From positions 1 to 64,000 of the forward strand of contig NC_051071.1 of the NCBI RefSeq assembly GCF_004664715.2: a stretch of 64,000 bases of DNA. The letters are read 5' to 3'. The notes under the pieces were generated by a model. The model saw only the letters and a program-made list of their open reading frames with translations, had not been told where the DNA came from and made no database searches. This DNA is from Peromyscus leucopus. Lineage: Eukaryota; Chordata; Mammalia; Rodentia; Cricetidae. Positions 25,069-36,800 of this stretch are shown here, piece after piece; position 1 is the first letter of the stretch, and each line of letters begins with the position of its first letter. A program made the position numbers and the translations under genes.

Positions 25069-27505
25069 GGCTGCAGCTCAGGTTGAGGCTGGCTGGGCAC
25101 CTGGCCAGCTGGAACATCTGATGTGGCCGGACAGGCCATCCCTTTTTGCAGATAATGGCCCTTGTGGCTCGGGGCCCTGGCCAGTCTGTACACTCTGGTG
25201 GTCAGTGATTGAAGCTGAGTCTTAGTCTCCAATGGAACCCGTGGTTGGTCTTTGTGCATTGGAATGAGCGGTCGAAGGTTCTGGGCCCGTACCCTATCAG
25301 TTCATTCCAATGTGTGAAAGCCATGTAGCAGCCTCCTCTCTGCCATCAGGGCCTCTTGCCTCACTGGTGCCCAAGAGCGACCTTTCCTTTGGCCTGAACA
25401 AGTTCTCCTAGGCCATGGAGCCACCAAGGGACCTATCTCTAGGTGTTGGTAGCCTCAGTACCTGCCACAACAGCAGAGCCAACCAGTGGAAACCGGAAAC
25501 AGTCTCCCAGGCCTGGAATGCAAGCTGCATTCCCCATCCCGGATGGGGTGACCTCAATGACAGTATCAACAGAGCACTCTGAACCAGTTCTGTACTGTAG
25601 AAGGACCTGTGACTTGTAACTGCCATACCACTGCCTGGCTCCGGGCCTGGGATCCTGCAGCCTCCCCTACCGGCCTCCTCTTGCACGGTCACTCCTGAGC
25701 CAGGCCCTGTACCTTGAGGTGAAGGCCATGGTGGGCACAGGACTATTCTTGTCATCTTGTTGGGACCTCTTCCAGCCAGTCGGGTAAACTGTTTTAAATC
25801 TCTACTGTTATATTTTTAACAATCCATATTATTTTCCAAAGCTGTGAGGTCTTTCACATGTGATTTTGGCCCTGGACTGGATGGGGCCAACATCTTGCTC
25901 TGGGCCAAGGGGTTCTGGGATGGGGGTGTATGATGATGCCATGTTGGCATTTGCAGATGTCCCTGTTGTTTGGGGCAGCACATGGTATTTCCAGGACTGA
26001 GTTTCTGGGGTGTCAGGTCTCCTGCCCTGCCTCAGCCCTGTGGGGGGAAGCTTTGGCCTCCCCCCAGGATCCAGTCACAGTCCATCACATCCTTCTCTTT
26101 GCCCTTCTGCTTTTCTGCCTCCAAGGAGTTCACCAGGAGTCCCCTAGGTCTGTGGTTGGCTGGGGTGGGGTCAGCACTCAGTTCCTTTGTGGGGCCCTGG
26201 TGTTGGCAAGTACTAGAACATTAGCCCGAGTGTCTCCGCTGCTGACAGGTAGAATGTGACTATGTGACATGAGAGAATTGTCATCCCTGGGCCTGCCTGG
26301 CAGCCAGGGCAGGTGCTTTATCTAGAGAATGAGCCTTGGGGTCTGTCCCTCTAGACGAGGGCTATAGTTCTGTGATGAAAAGGCAATGTGGTAGGAGGGA
26401 CATTTCATCCAGGACTGGTGACTCTGCATGACTTGGGCCGTATGTTTTCTGCACTGGGGTGCCTAGGGGATCCCCTAGAAAAATGCTCATCTGAAAAGTG
26501 AAGTGGGTCTGGGCCAGCCATGAGTTGTGGGAAGCCATAGTAGGGAACAGATCCAGGCTTACCTTGGGGCTCCGGCAGATGTGGCCAGTGGTGGCACAGG
26601 GAGGGTCCCACCTTGGAGCCCAAGCCATGCTAGGATTGTCCAGAGAAGGGTGAGGCTACCTCTGGTGGATAGCTCTGCTATGATAGCAGGTGACCTCTAG
26701 CCCAGGTAGCCTTAGGGCTGCCAGGGTTCAGCCAGCCAGGAGAGCCCATTGAGGTCACAGCCATAGCCCATTGAGGCCACAGTAGAGAGTCACTTGACCT
26801 CCTTTCAGAGTTGGATATCCAGAGCCTGTCCCTGGGGCCATCCCTATAACACTGTCAGTGGTGTGGAGTCCCAGGCCCACTCTGTGTGTGGCTAGAGAGG
26901 TCTCAGGAACAGTGGCCTGTAGCTGACGACTAGGAAGAGGTCCTTAGTGGGCCCGTGGGTTGAGCATCTGCCTCTCCAGGCCCTTGTCTCTGCCCTGCTC
27001 ACTGCCTTTTTGGCTGCCCGCTTGTACCCTTTCCTCACACTGTCCCTGGATGCCGTCTTATCCTGACTTCTCTTCAGTCAGATCAGGAACTCTGCCTGGG
27101 ATCCTCTCTGTGCTGTGTACCCAAGCCCAGTTCTAGGCCAGGCCCAGCACTGGTTGGTATCTGAGTCGCGGGAGGACTTTGGGACCAGGAACCGTACACA
27201 TAGATCCTGACAGAAGAGTGCATCTACTTCTACATCAGCCACCAACACCTCACACAAGGACTCCTGTGCCCTCCACGCTGGGCCAGGGAACACACGTCAG
27301 GTGGGCAGGCTTATCTCAGAACAGGGAATATGTTGAAGTACTTGGCATCTATCTGTGTGGCACACAGCTGTGGATGAGGCAGCCGAGTGTGCAAGTGGAG
27401 CGAAGATCTGGAGACAACACTCAAGAGCATGTGGTGGTACATGGCTGCAGAGCACAGTGGACTGAGGCAAGTCTACGTGTGGTGGAGCTGGAGAGAAACT
27501 GGCCA

Positions 27506-27828
27506 AACTCCGCCAGTCCCGGAGCCCACTTATAAAATAAACACACCGACTCTTATATTATTTAAACTGCTCGGCTATTAGCTCAGGCCTACCATTGTCT
27601 AGCTCTTACTCTTACACTAAGCCCAATTTTGTTCATCTATATGTCGCCACGTGTTCCGTGGCTTTACCTGTTGCCTCTCCATGATGCTCCCTGGACGGCA
27701 GCTGGTGTCTCCCCTCCCTGTCTTCCTGTCCTTTCCTCTCTCCTCTCTGCTAGTCCCGCCTATACTTCCTGTCTGGCTACTGGCCAATCAGTGTTTTATT
27801 TATCAACCAATCATCCACAGTAGCGTGG
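27506..27828 (-). mobile_element. Rodent ERV LTR, partial (- strand)
   Basis: Read on the - strand it has a CCAAT-like start (gattggttgataaataaaac, ggccagtagcc), the shared core 'ggaagtataggcgggac', then 'aagagctagacaatgg' and 'agcagtttaaataatataag', ending near gggactggcggagtttgg. The same order of blocks occurs in the + strand LTRs at 36911-37373 and 60711-61369. The first ~40 bp of the family are missing. I know this family as common in cricetid genomes; the exact repeat name is uncertain. Confidence 0.7.
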
Positions 27829-28306
27829 GGCATCCCGGGAGGGCTCACAGGAGAGGACCATGGTTGTCCTGGGAGGCAGCCAGGGTGGGGAGGGTGGGAA
27901 GGTTTCCTTCAAGCTTTTCCCTGCAGGGCATTTAGGCCCACAGAAGAGTGTGAGATTGGTGCCATTGGGCACTCAGGATCCAGCTCAAGGAGCAGGCAGC
28001 TCATGCCACCCACACGTGGCCATTGGCTAACCCAAGGGCACTAATGCCCGCAGCTCCTCATATGACTGTCTCAAGGGAGTTAAACGTTTAGGAACTGAGT
28101 GAGGTGGGTCCATCAGTGATACCAGCTCATGGGAAGCTGAGGCAGAATGATTGCCGGAACTTGAGCCAGCCTGGGTAAACTGGTGTGTTTTAGAACAGTC
28201 AGGGAGTCTTGTAGAACATGAGAACCAGAGTTCAGATCCTCAGGACTCACAAAAATGCAGGCGGGTGTGGGGGCTCTCCTATCATCCCAGCACTTAGGAG
28301 GCTTCC

Positions 28307-28337
28307 CTGGGGGTGGGGGTGGGGGTGGGGGGTGGGG
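28307..28337. repeat. (GGGGGT)n patch
   Basis: Short run of G-rich hexamers (ggggtgggggtgggggtgg) within old SINE-like sequence at about 28090-28370. Confidence 0.85.
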
Positions 28338-29111
28338 AGAATGGCTAGCTAGATAGGGCAGAATTGGTGAATTCCAGGTTCAGTGACCCGAAGTTGAGTA
28401 TGATTGAGAAAAACACCCAATATTAACTTTGGGCCTCCACTTATATACACACACATGTGGTAATGTAGCCTCCATGTTTGCCCACACATGCAAACATATA
28501 CACATACATATATACACACACCACACACATATGCCAACGTTTTTATTTTATACAAATGGCATTCTAAGTAGGCATTGCCTATCTCCTCTTAATACACGGA
28601 GAAGCCACACTGCCACCCCGGCCCATCTGCTGTCAATCATAGTGAGAAGCCAGGCTGCCACTGTTATCTGGTAGCACACTGTGTATGGGGACCTTGGTGG
28701 GCCGTTGGGCATTACTGATGAGTGTGGAGGCTCAGGTGGCTTGTCCTGCTGCAAGATGCTGCCTCCTGGTGGGTGGTAGACTTTCTGCCAGGCTGAGCAG
28801 GTGCACATCTTGGGTTCCTGTCAGATTGGTGTACCTCATTAGTTAGGAGTGTCTGGAGGACTGGGTAGACACGCCATCAGGGTGTGTGTGCTCGGAGTGT
28901 CTGAGTCCCATTTGCACTTCCCTCATGATCAGATAAGCAGCAGCTTTTCAGGCACTCCAACAGCTCCAAGGCCTCAGAATGGCCCCTTTGCATAACCTGC
29001 TTGTGTGTTTAGCTTTCCCGCATTGGGCTGCTTATTAAGTCCATCATAGATGGACACTTGCTAATGTTTTTCATCAGAGATGCTTCTCAAGTCAGATACA
29101 TCTATGAGAGA

Positions 29112-29337
29112 TTTGTGTTGTTGCTGAGACAGGATCTCATGTTGCTCTGGCCAGCCTTGATTTCACTGTATAGCCAAGGATGACCTGAACTTCTCATTGT
29201 CCTGCCTTTATCTCCCAAGTACAGGATCACAGGCTTGGGTCACCACACTCAGTTTATGTGATTAGAGACCAAACCAGGGCTTCGTGCGTGCTAAGCAAGT
29301 GTGCTAAGCACCTGCTGAGCCACATGCCCAGCACCTA
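29112..29337 (-). mobile_element. B4-type SINE
   Basis: On + it reads gagacaggatctcatgttgc, then caggatcacaggcttg, then aaccagggcttcgtgcgtgc and ctgctgagccacatgccc. This is the reverse of a B4 element (ID-like head joined to a B1 tail). Confidence 0.75.
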
Positions 29338-29493
29338 GATCTAGACTTGTTACTAAAGATAGCAACCCCATTCAGCCTCCACTTCCAACTGTCTTAAGAC
29401 AGTTTGTATTTATGTCACTATATGAACATGCCCATCTGTGGCCACTTGTCAGTCCAGGTCCTGCCCATCCATTCACCCCATGGACTGTGAGGA

Positions 29494-29670
29494 TGCTCTG
29501 TGCCACCTGCATGTACACGTTCTCTGTGGCTGCTGCACGCCCGCATCCTCTGTGCCACCTGCATGTCCACATCCTCTGTGCCACCTGCATGCACATGTCC
29601 TCTGTGCCACCTGCATATCCACCTCTGTGCCACCTGCATGCACATATCCTCTGTGCTTGCTGCATGCAGC
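29494..29670. repeat. Minisatellite, unit about 24-27 bp
   Basis: Six or seven imperfect copies of a unit close to tcctctgtgccacctgcatg followed by 4-7 variable bases (e.g. cacatg, tccaca). Because unit lengths are often multiples of three, all three + frames stay open and give Cys/His-rich repeat peptides. No start context, splice site or relative was found to suggest coding. Confidence 0.9.
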
Positions 29671-30597
29671 TCTGGTCAGGCCCGCCCTCATGCTTAACCA
29701 GTGTTGACTGAGATCTCCAGGGTGATGCCTCAGGTCACTCCGCTTCCCTCCTTCCTGAAGTTCAGCTCTCTTTGGAATGAAATTTTCTGTGACTCACCGT
29801 TCATACATGGTCAACTCTTATCCAGTTGTATAAACTCATCTCAGAATGTCCCAACACAGGCTGTAACCTTTTTTTGTTGCTGAGTCTCTTCTCGAAGCTT
29901 CTGAACTATCCCAGTCAAGGGCTTACTGTTAGCGGCTGTTGGTATCTTGCAGTCTTCAGGCAGCTTTCCTGGGTCCCATGCTTTCTTGACATAAGCTTTC
30001 ATCTTCAGGAGCACACACCCCATCAGCAACTGAAGAGACGGCATGTAACTGATGCTTTGGCACCCATCTCTGGAGATTAATCTTGTCTTGCATTCAGCTG
30101 TGTTAGCTCAGCAAAGTGTTGAGATTCACACATGTCGTGTTAGCAAGTCACTCATTTAAGTACTGTCCCAGCACACAAACACACCATATATTATGCCTCT
30201 AACACTCCTGCTCAATGAGGTTGCTTACAGCTGGGACAGCTGGGAATAAACTTGCTGGGGAATTCTGATCTTAGGATATGCGTTCATGCCAGTGCCGATT
30301 CAGGTTGTCTGGTAGAGTGGTGTTCAAATTTAGGGAGGCTTCACCATTGCACACTACATGCACGCACGTAAGCACACACACACACTCAAGTACTAGGGCC
30401 TGGGGACTCTGAGCTCAGCCATTTCAGGGGAGGGGGATACAGTGGCATCTCACTGGAAGATTCTGCATCCTCACCACCTGTACATGCTGAGTGCCCCTTC
30501 TCATGCTGCTGGGCATCTTCACTGGCAAAGAGCCTACATGATCTTTTTGCTCATTAAAAAGAACTGGCTAGACAATTCTCTATGCCGTTTAGGCGAG

Positions 30598-30777
30598 CCC
30601 TTTTTTGGACATAAAGTCTCACGAGCCCAGGATGACCTCAAACTTCTGACCCTTCCCCAGTGCTGCGATCACAGGTGTGTGCCTCTACACCCAGTGCGTG
30701 AGGTGCTGGGGACTGACCCCAGGGCTCGGTGCATGCCAAGCGGGTACTCTGCCAACTGAGCCAGCCCCAGCCCAGTT
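30598..30777 (-). mobile_element. B4-type SINE
   Basis: Reads on + cccaggatgacctcaaactt, cgatcacaggtgtgtgcc and, at the end, gcatgccaagcgggtactct then gccaactgagccagcccc. Reverse-strand B4. Confidence 0.75.
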
Positions 30778-30930
30778 TTCTGTTGACTTTCTTAGTGGCA
30801 TCTTTGCTGAGCAGATTTCCAATTCTGATGAAATCTAAACTTTTCTTTCATGAGTAAACCATTCAACTTGGTCTAACTTCAAGAGATCCTCCTGGGTTAC
30901 CTTTTCTCTTTTCTTTTCTTTCTTTTTTTT

Positions 30931-31067
30931 GTTTTCAAGACAGGGTTACTCTGTGTAGCTCTGGTTGTCCTGGAGCTTACTCTGGCTGGCCTTGAAGTCA
31001 CAGAGATCTACCTACCTCTATCTCCCCAAGTGCTGGTATTAAAGGTATGCACCACTACCACCTGGCC
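30931..31067 (-). mobile_element. B1 SINE
   Basis: Reverse-strand B1: caagacagggttactctgtg at the A-rich end and aaaggtatgcaccactacca near the 5' end. Confidence 0.9.
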
Positions 31068-31103
31068 ATCATCTAGATTTTGTTTTTTAATTTTGTTTTG
31101 TTT

Positions 31104-31254
31104 TGTTTTTTTGAAGACAGGGTTTTTCTGTATAGTTTTGGTACCTGTCCTGGATCTCACTCTGTAGACCAGGCTGGCCTTGAACTCACAGAGCTCCACC
31201 TGGCTCTGCCTCCCGAGTGCTGGGATTAAAGGTGTGCGCCATCACCGCCCGGCC
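31104..31254 (-). mobile_element. B1 SINE (cricetid-type)
   Basis: Reverse-strand B1 with the long form 'ttggtacctgtcctggatctc' region and a well-preserved head (ggtgtgcgccatcaccgccc). The cctgtcctggatctcactct segment differs from common mouse B1 and matches the other cricetid-type copy at 38353. Confidence 0.92.
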
Positions 31255-31638
31255 ATCTTCTAGTTCTTCACCACCACCACCACCACCCGGCCCATCAGCA
31301 TGGTTTGTACACTGGGCCCATGGACAGTTTTGCATTGTGCATGATGCAAGGTGACTTTAGTCTTCCCCCAATGAGCCAAGTGGCTCCAGCTCCTTTCCTG
31401 TGAAGACACTCTTTCCAGTGCAGACATCTCTTGAATCTAGAGGTGCCATTCAGATGCTCGCATCCCTGTTTGCCTCACCACCCCCCTACCTGCTGGCTCC
31501 TTTCTGCTGTCACCCCTATAAGCTCTCACTCCTGGGCCTGGCTGTCTTGTGTTTTCAACTGTGAGCTACCCTGGGCTTATGGGACCTTACCTTTGGGTTG
31601 GAAAAATAGGGACACAGGTCATTTTCCCAGAAATACTT

Positions 31639-31800
31639 TGAAAAATATTTTATTGTGTGGGGACAGGTGTCACATGTCCTCACATGTGGTCAGAGGACAA
31701 CTTGCACAAATCTGTTCTTCCCTCCTATCATATGGTCCCTGGGGACTGAACTTAGGTCACCAGCCTGGGCAGCAAATGCCTTAATCTGCCAGCCTGAACA
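31639..31800 (-). mobile_element. B3-type SINE
   Basis: Starts aaaatattttattgtgtggg and includes gtggtcagaggacaacttgc and ggggactgaacttaggtcac on +, the reverse of a B3 element. Confidence 0.7.
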
Positions 31801-31807
31801 CTTGCAC

Positions 31808-31930
31808 TTTTTTTTTGTTTGTTTTTCAAGACAGGGTTTCTCTGTGTAGCTTTGTGCCTTCCTCACAGAGATCCGCCTACCTCTGCCTCCCGAGTACTGG
31901 GATTAAAGGTGTGTGCCACCACCACCCGGC
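31808..31930 (-). mobile_element. B1 SINE with internal deletion
   Basis: Reverse-strand B1 in which the middle (about 30-40 bp between 'gctttgtgcctt' and 'cctcacagagatccgcc') is missing. Confidence 0.88.
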
Positions 31931-32639
31931 TGGGACTTGCACTTTTGCTAGATGGCAGAGCACTGCCAGCCAGAACCACCTCGTCCAGGTTTGTAGTTTG
32001 AGCTTTCCTTGCCAGGAGTCACACTCACCCAGGGAGCAGTTTGTAGGGCCTGACTCCTGAGTTAGCCAGGAGTAGCCTCCCACTTCTGTACCTAGGGGTC
32101 AGCTCGAGGAGCAGGCAGCCCCTGCACTGGTCACATCTGCTCCGACTCAGCTATGGGCTCCACATCACTCACAGAGGTGGCTCACTGGGCTGCTACAAAC
32201 AGTGCAACACGCTCATTTCTATGTAGGAAAATGCAGCCTTGACCTCTGGCTCTAGGGACAGAAACAAACCTGAGTGAAGGTTCATCTCCTTCTCTTGCAT
32301 CTGATATGAGGCATTATTCTTGTAGTAGACTGAGCCTGGTGTTCGAGGGGCCCAGCGTCATCCCAGGTCCCTGAGCTGCGTGTGGCACAGGAGGCCCTTG
32401 GTGGGTACCCGAGTGTCTCTGACCCAGAAAGACAGAGCTGAAACCCTCGTCACAGGCACTTCCCTGGGCCTCAGACACTGCTGAGAGCTCTGGGCAGGTG
32501 TTTACTAGTTCTGAAAGGGACCCATCCTAGCTGGCGTGGACGGTGGCACACACTGGGTGGGTGAGGGAGCCACTGTGGCCTGTTGCTCCTTGCCGCTGCT
32601 GTCCTTAACCAACAGGAGGCTTCTTGCATGCTGCCCTTG

Positions 32640-32935
32640 AAGTTTTGCCCATGTATGAGTGTCTACATGTGTTCACTTGTGTACAGGTATACGTGTAAGT
32701 GTGTGCACACATCAGAACTGTGTCTTCTTCCATCATGCTCTACTTTTGCTAACTGGCTGATAGAGCTAGCCAGCTCGCCCTGGCTGTCCTCCTTCCCTGC
32801 CTCTCAAGTGCTGGGATTACAGGCAGGCCGCCACACCCACAAGGCATTTACATGGTTCTGGAGATCTGAACTCTATAGACCTCAAGCTTCCAGAGCAAGC
32901 ATTTTATTTACTAAGCTATCTCTCCAGCTTTGATG
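32640..32935 (-). mobile_element. B3-type SINE with B1-like insert
   Basis: Has the tatgagtgtctacatgtgtt start, an embedded B1-like tail (caagtgctgggattacaggc) and the end ttatttactaagctatctct typical of reversed B2/B3 elements. Confidence 0.65.
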
Positions 32936-33784
32936 TTCTTATAAACAAGGTTAACTGTGTACTCCTGTTAGGCAGATTTCAACTTTTGAGCTGAGATCCA
33001 GACAAAATCGAACCCAATGGCCTGATCTTCCAGGATTGGCTGCAAGGGTCAGAGGTCCTTTTGGCTACTCTCCTGTGTGAGGGATCAGATACTGAGTCTG
33101 GACATGGAAGCCCATCAGGGTATTTGGGGAGGCACAAAATGCCCCCTGCTCCCCCCCCCCACTGGCTTTCACCTCTGCCATCTTCTTCCTGAAATCTCAC
33201 CTCTACTGAGCTCTTGATTTCAAACTACCTGGGGTCAGGACACCAAGGAGGGCGAGAAGGTGAGTGAAGTGGGATGGTGATTGTCTGGGGACCATGACAG
33301 AGAGGATAGGGGCCTTGAGGGAAATGCTTCAAGAGGTTCAACTAGCCCATCCCTCCTCCCTTCATCCGTAACTTACTTTGCCACGGTGCCGGCTCTGACT
33401 CAAGTTGGACCCATCCATCGAGATACCAGGCAAGGACTGGGTGGCTCAAAATCCTGCCATGTATTTAAGGACTCCGTACAGAACATTTCCAGTGACAGAT
33501 TTATGTCATTTCAATGTAAACTGTGCTGCTGCAGCATGGAGAACAGTCATGTCTCACTGGTGGCTGTGCCCAAGGCCCTCAGCCAGGGTGGTGATGGCCA
33601 CACGCACTTGCTCGAGAGAAAAGAAGTCCTTGCCAACCACAGCAGGATCATATTGGTGTGTCCAAGGATCCTCCTTGCCACGTCACTGTGGTCAGCCACA
33701 CCAGTTACAGGGGCTGTGCATGCAGACGGCATGCTGCCGGCTCCCAGTGTCTTCAGGAGCCCCTCTGCTGGTGGCTCCCGGTCC

Positions 33785-33847
33785 TCAGAGCTCATTGTGC
33801 CGAGCTCTCGAGACCCTGCTGGACAGGTCCTGCAGATGCTTCTTCAC
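33785..33847 (-). CDS. Lrpap1: Lrpap1 exon 8 (ER-retention tail)
   Basis: Acceptor ccttccacag ends at 33848; 20 codons VKKHLQDLSSRVSRARHNEL and TGA (33787-33785). RHNEL is the KDEL-like ER retention signal. The exon is only 63 bp long and is easily missed: a 274-codon frame runs over it on the other strand. Confidence 0.96.
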   Translation of the reverse strand: MKKHLQDLSSRVSRARHNEL

Positions 33848-36800
33848 CTGTGGAAGGGACACCTGTCAGTGGGGGACAGCATGGCAAGCCTGTCACTTCA
33901 TGAGATCACAGGAGACAGCCGAAAACCAGTACTGAACACTGGCCCATCTTCCATTACAGAGCCAACTAGAACATGTCATAAGGAAGACTCAAAACCACAA
34001 GGGATACTAAAAACAAGCAGCTGGAAGCAGATCGTCCCAAAAGACATAGACACTGGGACATCTGTCTGCCCTATTATTTCTAGGAGACCCTGTGATGGGC
34101 CATGAGGACAGTGACTCTCCCTCACAGTGGTGGATGCCTGCAAGGGGACACGGAGAACTCCATTTCTGACCCCCTAACACCACAAGAACACTTAGAACCT
34201 TAGTGGCTTGCCAGCAAGGCCCAGGCTTGATCTCTGATTTTATGAGTTCTCTCAAAATGGTAGGTGGGAGTGCTACCCACTGGAGTCAGTTGCTGGCAGG
34301 TCTCTAAGCATACCCTGTGGCCCCAGCACCCCCAGTCTATTGTCCAGATTCACGGGGCCCCTCGCACACTGCTCCAAGTCCCTTGGCAGCCAGGGGCAGC
34401 TGAGAATGTGCTTGGATTTCAGCCTTGTCCATAAGCACTCTTCTCTTGCCACTTAACTTCTCAGATTTGCTCATTTCTGCATTGCTAACACACCCCGTGG
34501 CAGCTCAACTTGAGAAGGTACGGGAGGGGGTCTCCCATGCCGGCTGTAGTCCCAGGTCCCTCCGGAGGCAGGAAGCTGCTTCCTCGGGCTTCCAGGAACC
34601 CGTGGGGACTGCTCATGCAGCTGCTGTGCCTCTGCTTGTCTGCAGCTAACCCAGAGGTTGTTCCCCAAAGGACTCCCGGGGACCCCCACGCCTCTGCAGG
34701 ACACCCCAGTCTCCCCGCAGCACGGCCAGCCTAGGATTCAAGCCCACACCTCTCAGCAGGCCAGGAAACAGCTCCCTGTCCCCGACTGCTACCATGCTTG
34801 CTGCCCTACACATCCACAGGCATCACGTCTGTTGGCAGGGCCGGCATCTGCCACACTGAGCACCTGGCCACTCCGAGCTCCCATGGATGGCATTTATGTT
34901 TCCTCGAGTCAGGAGGTCACGTGTTGAGACCCAAAGCACAGGGCTGAAGAGGACTGGGTGCAAGGGCGGGGCGGGTAGGAGGAACGGCGTGTCCCACCTT
35001 GTAGCCCAGCTCCTTGGTCTTCTCCTCCAGCAGCACGTACTTCTCCTTGTTGCGGCTGATGTGCTCGGGGTCACCGATGCTCTCCACGTGCTTCAGTTTC
35101 TGGTGGGAAATCTCCAGCTGCTTCTGGTAGTGGTTATGCTTTTCAATTTTGGCCTCAAAGTGCTTCAGCTCCTCCTGGAGGGTGTCAACAACTTAGCTTC
35201 CTCCAACACAGAGGCCCGAGGTCTCTTGTCCAGCAATGGTCCTGACCACTGCCGGCAACCACCAGGCTGCACACACGAAAACTGGTACATGCTTAACTGC
35301 TAAGAATCTCTAAATGGGGGTTGTCCACCAGAACCGGGTGGCAGCAGGGACCTTTGTACTTTCATCCCTGGGTACCTTCTTTCCCATGCTGACTCTGCTC
35401 CCGCCCACCACCTCTAGATATGGAACCTCTGGAAACAGCAGCCCTGCCTACTAGGCATCCAGCTCCTTCCTGGCGCCATGGACAGGCTGATGCCCAGGGA
35501 TTATCTTCACCACAGGTGCCCTGTACCCTCTCTGCTCCCTCCTCCCCTAACAGGCCCACCACCCCAGGTCCTGGTGGTTATCCCGTCTTCTGCCTTCATG
35601 AGATCATGACTGACGGAGCCTGCATCTTAGGATACAAGGTCTCTTCCCAAGGCCACAAAAGCTCAAGCTTCATGAGGACAGGCTCACCTCCGCTTCATTG
35701 CCTTGCCTCCCAAGGTCGCCTTTGCTTCTCACAGGCTGCCTGCTCCCTTTTACCCCGTGGGTCCAGTGCTTTCTGGGAGGTCAGTGGCAGCCTCTAGAAG
35801 ACCCACCCCTGGAGCTCCTTGGGCACAGACACACTGGAGGAGCCTTGGACTTGGGGGCCTCAAACCATGTCCCAAGCATGTTCCACCCTACCCTAAATAG
35901 CAACTAACTATCAACAATCCTGCTTAGAAGATACTTCACCCCTCAGCCTCCGCAGCTCTGCCCACACCTCACACCTTGGCCGTCATCCCTCTCAGCTTCT
36001 CACAGCACAATGCCAGGCAGCCCCTCTTCCCCACTCCAACCAGATGCCACACACAGGAAGTACTGAGACTGGGGGCATGGGAGGTGTGTGCCCACCTGCT
36101 GCCACTTGGCTTCCAACCAGGATGACAGGGCTGCAGAGGCCAGGGGCAGGCAGGTAAAGGGTCAGGACAAAAACATGAAGGGACTGCAGTATGAGGAAAA
36201 AGAACAGAGAGCCTGATCCCACTGGAGACCGGCAAGAGACGGAGGCCACAAGAGAAGGTGACACATCTTTGCCTCCCAGTTTCCTTACCCGGAATGACTC
36301 CAGTTCCTTCTCGGTGAAGTTGGCAGACTGGGCCAGGTCCCACAGATCTATCACTCGGGGCTCTTCAAACTCTGCAGGAGAGCAAGGGTCATCTGTCTGG
36401 GTAGGTAGAGGACACACCCTGGGGCTGGGGGCCCATGTGGCCTGTCAGCCTGAGGGAATACTGTGTGTGTTGCATCTTGGGAGCACTAAGTAAGTACCTG
36501 GTCTATGTTCACAGCACCAGCTTAGATGTAGCCTGATTGTAACGTCACTGCCTGCAGTGAGGGGTCATATCCCCTGGACTCAGAATCGCCTGCTACACCT
36601 GGCCAGGACCATCAGCACAGCCCTGACCACTGCTGAGGTGAAAGGAGTGAGAGCTGGGGTGTGATAGGTCCATGAAGACCAGATGGGCATATCAACTCAC
36701 CTCTGGGGGTAAACAGCAAGGCTCCCTGGTCTGGCTACTCCTGAGCCACAGCAGAAGATCCTAGTCTTCCACAGGGCTCCTCCTGTCTAGGACCCAAGGG

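Larger units (their letters stand above)
25069..33784. other. Region between Dok7 and the Lrpap1 stop codon
   Basis: The first part may be a distal Dok7 3' UTR (no good AATAAA was found up to about 25900). From about 27500 on, repeat density rises: one LTR (- strand), two B4, three B1 and two B3 SINEs, and a 29.5-kb minisatellite. The left end of the Lrpap1 3' UTR is in this interval but I could not fix its poly(A) site. No other gene recognised. Confidence 0.7.

Noticed and set aside
33281..34105. 274-codon + frame
   Set aside because: It runs antisense over the verified last exon of Lrpap1 and its 3' UTR; no family recognised.
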